Source of the DNA: Diphasiastrum complanatum
Lineage: Eukaryota; Streptophyta; Lycopodiopsida; Lycopodiales; Lycopodiaceae
Direction: 5' to 3'
Length of the DNA stretch: 64,000 nt
NCBI GenBank assembly: GCA_029204225.1
Contig: CM055092.1
Location: 19,339,222-19,403,221, forward strand
Shown one piece after another: positions 58,892 through 64,000 of the stretch (the stretch's first letter is position 1; the number at the start of each line of letters is the position of its first letter). The notes under the pieces are model-generated. The model had not been told where the DNA came from and ran no database searches. It saw only the letters and a list, made by a program, of their open reading frames with translations. The position numbers were made by a program, and so were the translations under genes.

Positions 58892-59180
58892 TGAAATTTC
58901 ACAATTCTAGCTTGACCAATTTTGGTCACATGCATTGTAATTGGCAAGATGGCCATGTACATAGATGCTACACGTGCCAAATCACATAGGATGCTTTCCA
59001 ATAAGTTCATTCCTCATATTACATTGTGATAGCATCTTTGAAATGAGGCAAAAATGTGTTGGGATAGGCTAGAGAAATTCTAGGATCTAAACATAGCATG
59101 TTTTACATTGTTTTTGGGTCTCGAGATCTTGACCCCAAGTTAGGGTGGATCCAATGACCTATTAGGATAGATGTTAGGGT
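58892..59180 (+). mobile_element. Partial 3' LTR of Copia element B
   Basis: It matches 53515 onward and stops at GATGTTAGGGT, where element D starts. In the 5' LTR the sequence goes on with TAGGGTATGATAAG. The rest should lie right of the window. Confidence 0.88.
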
Positions 59181-60006
59181 TGCTGAATTTCACACGTGTG
59201 GACTGTCCACAACATGTACTTGTGATCTCTTAAGGTGTGTAAATGCACCAAGATCAAGATTAGATTGAGATTCAAGATCTATCTTTGATTCTATGGCAAA
59301 AACACACTACTACATGCATTCATTCACTTCCAACTCTCACTCACACGTGTGGGAAGTGTTCCAAAAGTATTCTAAGTAAAAACAAGCTGCTCTCCTCGGG
59401 TAGAGAGATAAAAACCATCATGAGCTCTCAGGTAGAGAGAGAAAACTAGAAATTCAATGACACTCAAAATCCACTCAATCTCAAAATCAATTAGATCCAA
59501 AATGAGGAGTACAATGATACTAATAGATTCATGAGCTACCACTATGCTTAACTATGATTGGATCACACTTTGCCACCTCTTAATCCTATTGGACCATTGA
59601 TCCATGCACCTCTAAATTCTATTGGACTATATTCAAGCACACCTCAAATTCCTATTGGACCACACATGGTTCCACCTCTAAATCCTATTGGACCTCTTAA
59701 ACTTCATCAAACAAAAGCATTACACTTGTCTACACTCTAATTGGCACAAGTTTGGCCTCCTACTCTATTTTGGCTCAATAGTGGCATTACAAGTGGAAAT
59801 GGATAATTTGCCATCTATGCCAAATTTGACCCTATCAACATCCTACACCTAAATGCTTGACTATGAAATTCTATGAGACCCCTATATCAAACATTTTGAT
59901 TTACTTTACAATTCTCCACACGTGGGAACATCCTCCACACATGTGAGATCACTTACAAACTTCTATCATAAAAAATACCAAGCTAGAGTTTTGCTAATTT
60001 CTCACA
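59181..60006 (-). mobile_element. 3' LTR of Copia element D
   Basis: 826 bp, TGCTGAATTTCACACGTGTG to TTTCTCACA on the plus strand. The polypurine tract (TTTTTTGAGGAGGAG on the minus strand) is at 60007-60021. It contains several CCAATAGRATT-type repeats and CACACGTGTG words. Confidence 0.9.
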
Positions 60007-60297
60007 CTCCTCCTCAAAAAATAGCTTGGAAAGGTACTAGATCACTTGAGAAGTTTGTAAATATTTTTGAGTGGATCCTTTGGTACGCATAAGAAGTGAA
60101 GATCAGCCAAGGAATCCATCATAGCAGCACCCTCACCATATCCATGATAAGATCTCTTTGGTAGAGATCTCTTGCCAATGCCTTTGAAGAGTGCTCCACC
60201 AATATGCCACTATGATCATGGGCTTCCTCCATGCTTGATGATGATCTTTGTTTTGAAAGTTCCACTTGCATGATGGATGCACCATAAATAGAGAAAT

Positions 60298-60876
60298 CTA
60301 AGGCTTCCAAGCCTCATAAGGATCATGGAGATCAAGATCATAAGATGTGAAACAATGATGATTATCAAGATTATGCTTTCTAGCTTGACTAGTCCACATA
60401 CAATGAACTATATCCATGATGGATCTAATCTTGATATCAAAGACTATCTTGATCTCTTTTAGGCTAGTTACTCTCTCAAGGATGTAAGTGTCCACTTTGG
60501 ATGCTTCACTTAATCTCAAGAGGAGTTTACAATTTGCCTCAAAACATGTGAAAACATTATTTTCAAAAAAGTGAGTACCAAGCTCAATCTTGTTCTTACT
60601 AGAACCAAGAGCATACTTTTGACAATACAATATCTTGCTTTCAAAAAGTATTGGAAACACATCTAAGTCAATAATGACAAGAAACATGTCCAGACCATAA
60701 GCATCATACAAAACTAGTATAGTTTTTCTTGAACTTTGAGATCCAAAAAATTCAATGAAGCAAGGTAGCATTTCAAGCAAAGGAAGAGAAGCATATATGA
60801 ATGTGTTGTGTAGATACAACATGAAAGATGCCCCTCTTTGCCCTGTAAGGTGAGCCATAAAGACTCGACCATGCAT
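60298..60876 (-). CDS. Extra reading frame near the 3' end of element D
   Basis: 192 codons between the integrase linker and the 3' LTR, where RT/RNase H would normally end. The part with YALGSSKNKIELGTHFFENN, CKLLLRLSEASKVDTYILE and VHCMWTSQAR is well conserved in element C (50781-50443). I do not recognise the family. It could be an accessory protein, or merely the remains of a shared ancestral segment. Confidence 0.45.
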   Translation of the reverse strand: MHGRVFMAHLTGQRGASFMLYLHNTFIYASLPLLEMLPCFIEFFGSQSSRKTILVLYDAYGLDMFLVIIDLDVFPILFESKILYCQKYALGSSKNKIELGTHFFENNVFTCFEANCKLLLRLSEASKVDTYILERVTSLKEIKIVFDIKIRSIMDIVHCMWTSQARKHNLDNHHCFTSYDLDLHDPYEAWKP

Positions 60877-61628
60877 CTTGAAGATCTTCTTGAAATCATA
60901 TGAAGAATAAACTCCTCCTCACACATTGGCCCCATCATAACTTGAATACCTTCAAAAAAGATAACTTGTGATGCTTCTTGAGAAGCCTTGATCTCGGCCA
61001 CTTCCAAGATTGAATCTTCATGCAATATGACATCTCTATTCACAATCACTTTTGAAATAGAGAGTGTAAAGACACTAAAGGCCTCCTTGATGGATGAGTA
61101 TCCAATCATGATCCATGAGCTTGGATCATCCTTCCTTCTTGTTTCCAAGGAAATATGTGCAAAGCAAGCACTACCAAGCTCACTAAGGTGATCAACCTTG
61201 GGCTTCATCTTGAATAAAACTTCATATGGTGCTATTCCTTCAAGAGCTCCAAAACTCCTCAAAGCTTTGATCTTCAATGAGAATTTCTTCTCAACATATG
61301 CTTTGAATAATAAGAAATAATCATACACCATAATACTTGAAGAGAGAAGATATGTGCATTTTGTGTGATCATCCTCCTTTGAGATATTGGACATATAAGA
61401 AACATCAAGAGAGTTTGCACTCTCACTTGGATCCAATTTGTAGATGCCTTCAAATCTTGATCCATATGCAAGGATCTCACCATCCTTCTTAATCACACAA
61501 TTGTCAATATTGAAATTGACATCAAAGCCACTATCAAGAAGTTGGCCAACACTTAAGATGTTCTTTGTAAGCTTTGGGAACAAAAGAACATTGTTGAGAA
61601 AGAGATCTTTAGAAGATGCAAGCTTCAA
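60714..61628 (-). pseudogene. Protease end, deleted integrase and linker of element D
   Basis: It begins NNVLLFPKLTKNILSVGQLL (protease end), passes the pre-integrase border (EILAYGSRFEGIYKL), then FLLFKAYVEKKFSLKIKALR jumps to APYEVLFKMKPK. It continues with integrase C-terminal sequence (DDPSSWIMIGYSS, VIVNRDVILHEDS) and the RRSSRCMVESL linker, and stops. The missing block holds the second and third catalytic acidic residues. Confidence 0.8.
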
Positions 61629-61655
61629 GGGAATAATCCCTACTCCTTCAATATT

Positions 61656-62708
61656 TCACTCATGCTTACTTGCAATGTATATGGTCTTCTTGACTCCATT
61701 ATAAGGCATGATAGATGAAAAAGAGTGCTTGGAGCCACACATATGTGAAGATGCTCCACTATCAATATACCATGAGTCATCCTTGTTGAAGGTGGAAGAG
61801 GAGAAGCTTGATGCCATAAGAGAGCCTTCTCCATCACTTGCAATATAGTCTTCTTTCTCATTGGTGATGTTGGCTTGATTGAGTTGATTCTTCTTCTTGA
61901 AGCAATTGGTGGCATAATGGCCTTTCTTGCCACAATAAAAGCACTTGATCTTCTTCTTCTTGAGATTTGAAGTAGAAGCATGATAGGTATCCTCCTCCTC
62001 CTCTTCATCTTGGTCTTTAGCTTTGTCATTAGAGAAGTGATGGTGTTGCTTCTTACTCCTCTCTTTGTGCTTGGCAAATAGAACTTTGCCATCATCATGA
62101 TTGAGTGATAGCTTGTCCATCCTCAAGAGTTTGTACTCTTGTCTTGATTCTTCAAAAATAAGCACACTTTGAAGGGCCTCCAAACTTGGTAGCTCCTCCT
62201 TAATGGCATAGGATTGGACAAGGTTTTCATGTTCATCTCTCAAGCCATTGAGAATGACTTGGACTAGCTCACTTTGATTGATTGATTCACCAATACATGC
62301 AAGCTCCCTATGAATATCCTTGACTCTCAAAACATAATTAGATGCACTCTCATCACTCTTTTGACTACTTTGGAATATTTGATTTCTAAGAGTGAGGAGC
62401 CTAGAGGTGTTCTTAGCCTCATAGATGGACTTGAGACAATCCCAAGCTTCCTTGGATGTAGAACAATCACCAATCTCCCTCAATATCTCATTAGAGACAT
62501 TCATCTTAATGTAGTGGAGAGCCATCTTAGCCCTCTTCTTGTATTTTTGTACTTCTTGAAGGACTTGAGGCTCCTCCTCAATCCCAAGTACAATGTCCAT
62601 CACATCTTGGAGTATCAAGATGGACTCCATCCTCAACTTCCATATTGAATAATTGGAAGTAGACAATCTCTCACTTGGTTGCAACAAGTATGAACTCATT
62701 GAAGTCAT
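61656..62708 (-). CDS. Gag and protease start of Copia element D
   Basis: This is an intact 350-codon frame. UBN2-type gag (MTSMSSYLLQPSERLSTSNY, YIKMNVSNE, ELVQVILNGLRDEHENLVQSY) is followed by a Lys-rich spacer, an intact knuckle CFYCGKKGHYATNC and the protease motif WYIDSGASSHM. It ends at TGA in the place of a Cys codon (ASKHE then stop); the frame resumes at once downstream. It is likely a retroelement protein rather than a host gene. Confidence 0.85.
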   Translation of the reverse strand: MTSMSSYLLQPSERLSTSNYSIWKLRMESILILQDVMDIVLGIEEEPQVLQEVQKYKKRAKMALHYIKMNVSNEILREIGDCSTSKEAWDCLKSIYEAKNTSRLLTLRNQIFQSSQKSDESASNYVLRVKDIHRELACIGESINQSELVQVILNGLRDEHENLVQSYAIKEELPSLEALQSVLIFEESRQEYKLLRMDKLSLNHDDGKVLFAKHKERSKKQHHHFSNDKAKDQDEEEEEDTYHASTSNLKKKKIKCFYCGKKGHYATNCFKKKNQLNQANITNEKEDYIASDGEGSLMASSFSSSTFNKDDSWYIDSGASSHMCGSKHSFSSIMPYNGVKKTIYIASKHE

Positions 62709-63465
62709 GTAAAGTGGAGATAAATAAAAGTGATGAACAGAAAATGTTGCTTCTCTCTCACTATAGGATCCAATAATGGTGTGCTACCATCTCCTATGCA
62801 AGATCTTGCAACAAACGGTGAGATGATTCTCACTAGCTATCTCAATCTCTCCAAAACTAGATCTACTTCACATCAAATGATGGAGTATGGGCAAAGTTAG
62901 GATCAAACACTCTTAGCACGTGTGAAATACACTAAGAAACCAAATTTGACTCAAATACAATGATATTGCATGAAACAAAATGGCTAAGATCTCAAAACAG
63001 TGCCTAGATCACATATAGATGAGATTGGTAAGCATTCAACTGTGATTTTGGATCAAACAAGCAATCTCTTGACCAAAAGAAATGTGTCCACCCATGTCTA
63101 GGTGCCCTACCTAACCCTCTTCAAAAGATTATAACTTTTGATTGGCTCAACCAAATGGAATGAAACTGATTGCATTAGAAACTAGACAAAAATCGCTTCA
63201 AAACAAGCTATGTAGCAAGATTTTTGGATCAAACATGAAAGAGAACTCCCAAACTGAAATTGGATGTTCCTCAAACGTGTCTGAGCACCTGATTTCGTAC
63301 AGTACCAGGTCAGACCCAATCAATGTCCTTTTGATATCTTTTGATCCAAAATTGAACAAGATAGCTAGGAAAATGGGCCTTGACAATTTCTAGCTCAAGA
63401 TTGATGAATAGTTTTCACTCAAATGGATCAAAATGCATGGTAACCTTAGGTAGGCTCTGATACCA

Positions 63466-64000
63466 TGTTGAATTTCACATGTGTGGACTGTCCACAACAT
63501 GTACTTTTGATCTCCTAAGGTGTGTAGATGCACCAAGATCAAGATTAGATTGAGATTCAAGATCTATCTTTGATTCTATGGCAAAAACACACTACTACAT
63601 GCATTCATTCACTTCCAACTCTCACTCACACATGTGGGAAGTGTTCCAAAAGTATTCTAAGTAAAAACAAGCTGCTCTCCTCGGGTAGAGAGAGAAAAAC
63701 CATCATGAGCTCTCGGGTAGAGAGAGAAAACTAGAAATTCAATGACACTCAAAATCCACTCAATCTCAAAATCAATTAGATCCAAAATGAGGAGTACAAT
63801 GATACTAATAGATTCATGAGCTATCACTATGCTTAACTATGATTGGATCACACTTTGCCACCTCTTAATCCTATTGGACCATTGATCCATGCACCTCTAA
63901 ATTCTATTGGACTATATTCAAGCACACCTCAAATTCCTATTGGACCACACATGGTTCCACCTCTAAATCCTATTGGACCTCTTAAAACTCATCAAACAAA
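63466..64000 (-). mobile_element. 5' LTR of Copia element D, cut by the window edge
   Basis: It starts TGTTGAATTTCACATGTG and matches 59181 onward with about ten differences over 535 bp. The remaining roughly 290 bp and the target duplication are outside the window. Confidence 0.9.

Larger units (their letters stand above)
60007..63465 (-). mobile_element. Copia element D interior, young, non-autonomous (no RT/RNase H)
   Basis: The primer-binding site is at 63453-63465. Gag-protease, integrase fragment and an extra frame follow in minus orientation. Between them the catalytic integrase centre, all of RT and RNase H are missing, yet the LTRs are nearly identical. Replication must therefore have used proteins supplied by another element. 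Confidence 0.85.

Overview
This is nuclear DNA of a land plant. It shows GT-AG (and one GC-AG) spliceosomal introns, very long introns filled with decayed Copia, Ty3 and LINE retroelements, tRNA-iMet primer-binding sites (TGGTATCAGAGC), long (GA)n microsatellites, and a host gene that reads as the plant TPR/Mlp homologue NUA (nuclear pore anchor). The intron sizes and element load fit a large-genome vascular plant such as a fern, gymnosperm or early-diverging angiosperm. I cannot decide which from sequence alone.

Host gene (+ strand, 1449-46667). Thirty-eight exons of one gene can be joined with consistent phase (5661 nt: 1886 codons plus TGA). They encode the C-terminal part of a long coiled-coil protein followed by an Ala/Ser/Thr-rich and acidic, RG-ending tail. 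The N-terminal exons lie left of the window. Three introns are very large: 4996-10797 (5.8 kb), 16617-25124 (8.5 kb) and 26387-39454 (13.1 kb). All three are inflated by retroelements. No other host gene was found.

Intron 4996-10797 holds a solo-LTR-like repeat, a cluster of TTCGAATCGGC motifs, an inverted Ty3 LTR-like fragment, and a head-to-tail row of five minus-strand LINE-derived units. Each unit is joined to the next at a CT/GA microsatellite. Three of the units carry only an L1-type ORF1 (RRM-like) and no ORF2. Intron 12008-13976 carries more of the same family plus a (GA)n tract flanked by a 12-bp duplication. Intron 16617-25124 contains Ty3 fragments, then a nested stack: a Copia RNase H gene interrupted by a miniature LTR element (TRIM) whose LTR contains a tRNA-like Pol III box A/box B sequence. 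The Copia LTR that follows is interrupted, inside its CT tract, by an ORF2-bearing LINE. Intron 26387-39454 contains a small Copia element with a 5-bp target duplication and a captured Ty3 gag fragment, an older full Copia, a decayed Ty3 element, a perfect 20-bp hairpin and a Copia LTR.

Downstream of the gene (47149-64000) there is only a Copia nest. It comprises two truncated, oppositely oriented elements meeting tail to tail (47202-50447 and 50448-52840), a nearly full-length element (53515-59180), and a young internally deleted element (59181 to beyond the window) inserted in the latter's 3' LTR. Two of these share the same integrase deletion, which suggests a non-autonomous subfamily moved in trans.

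Most novel candidates: (1) a CT-microsatellite-tailed, CT-microsatellite-targeted LINE family with a conserved 3' hairpin and ORF1-only partners; (2) a TRIM with a tRNA-like promoter in its LTR; (3) the chimeric Copia/Ty3-gag mini-element.
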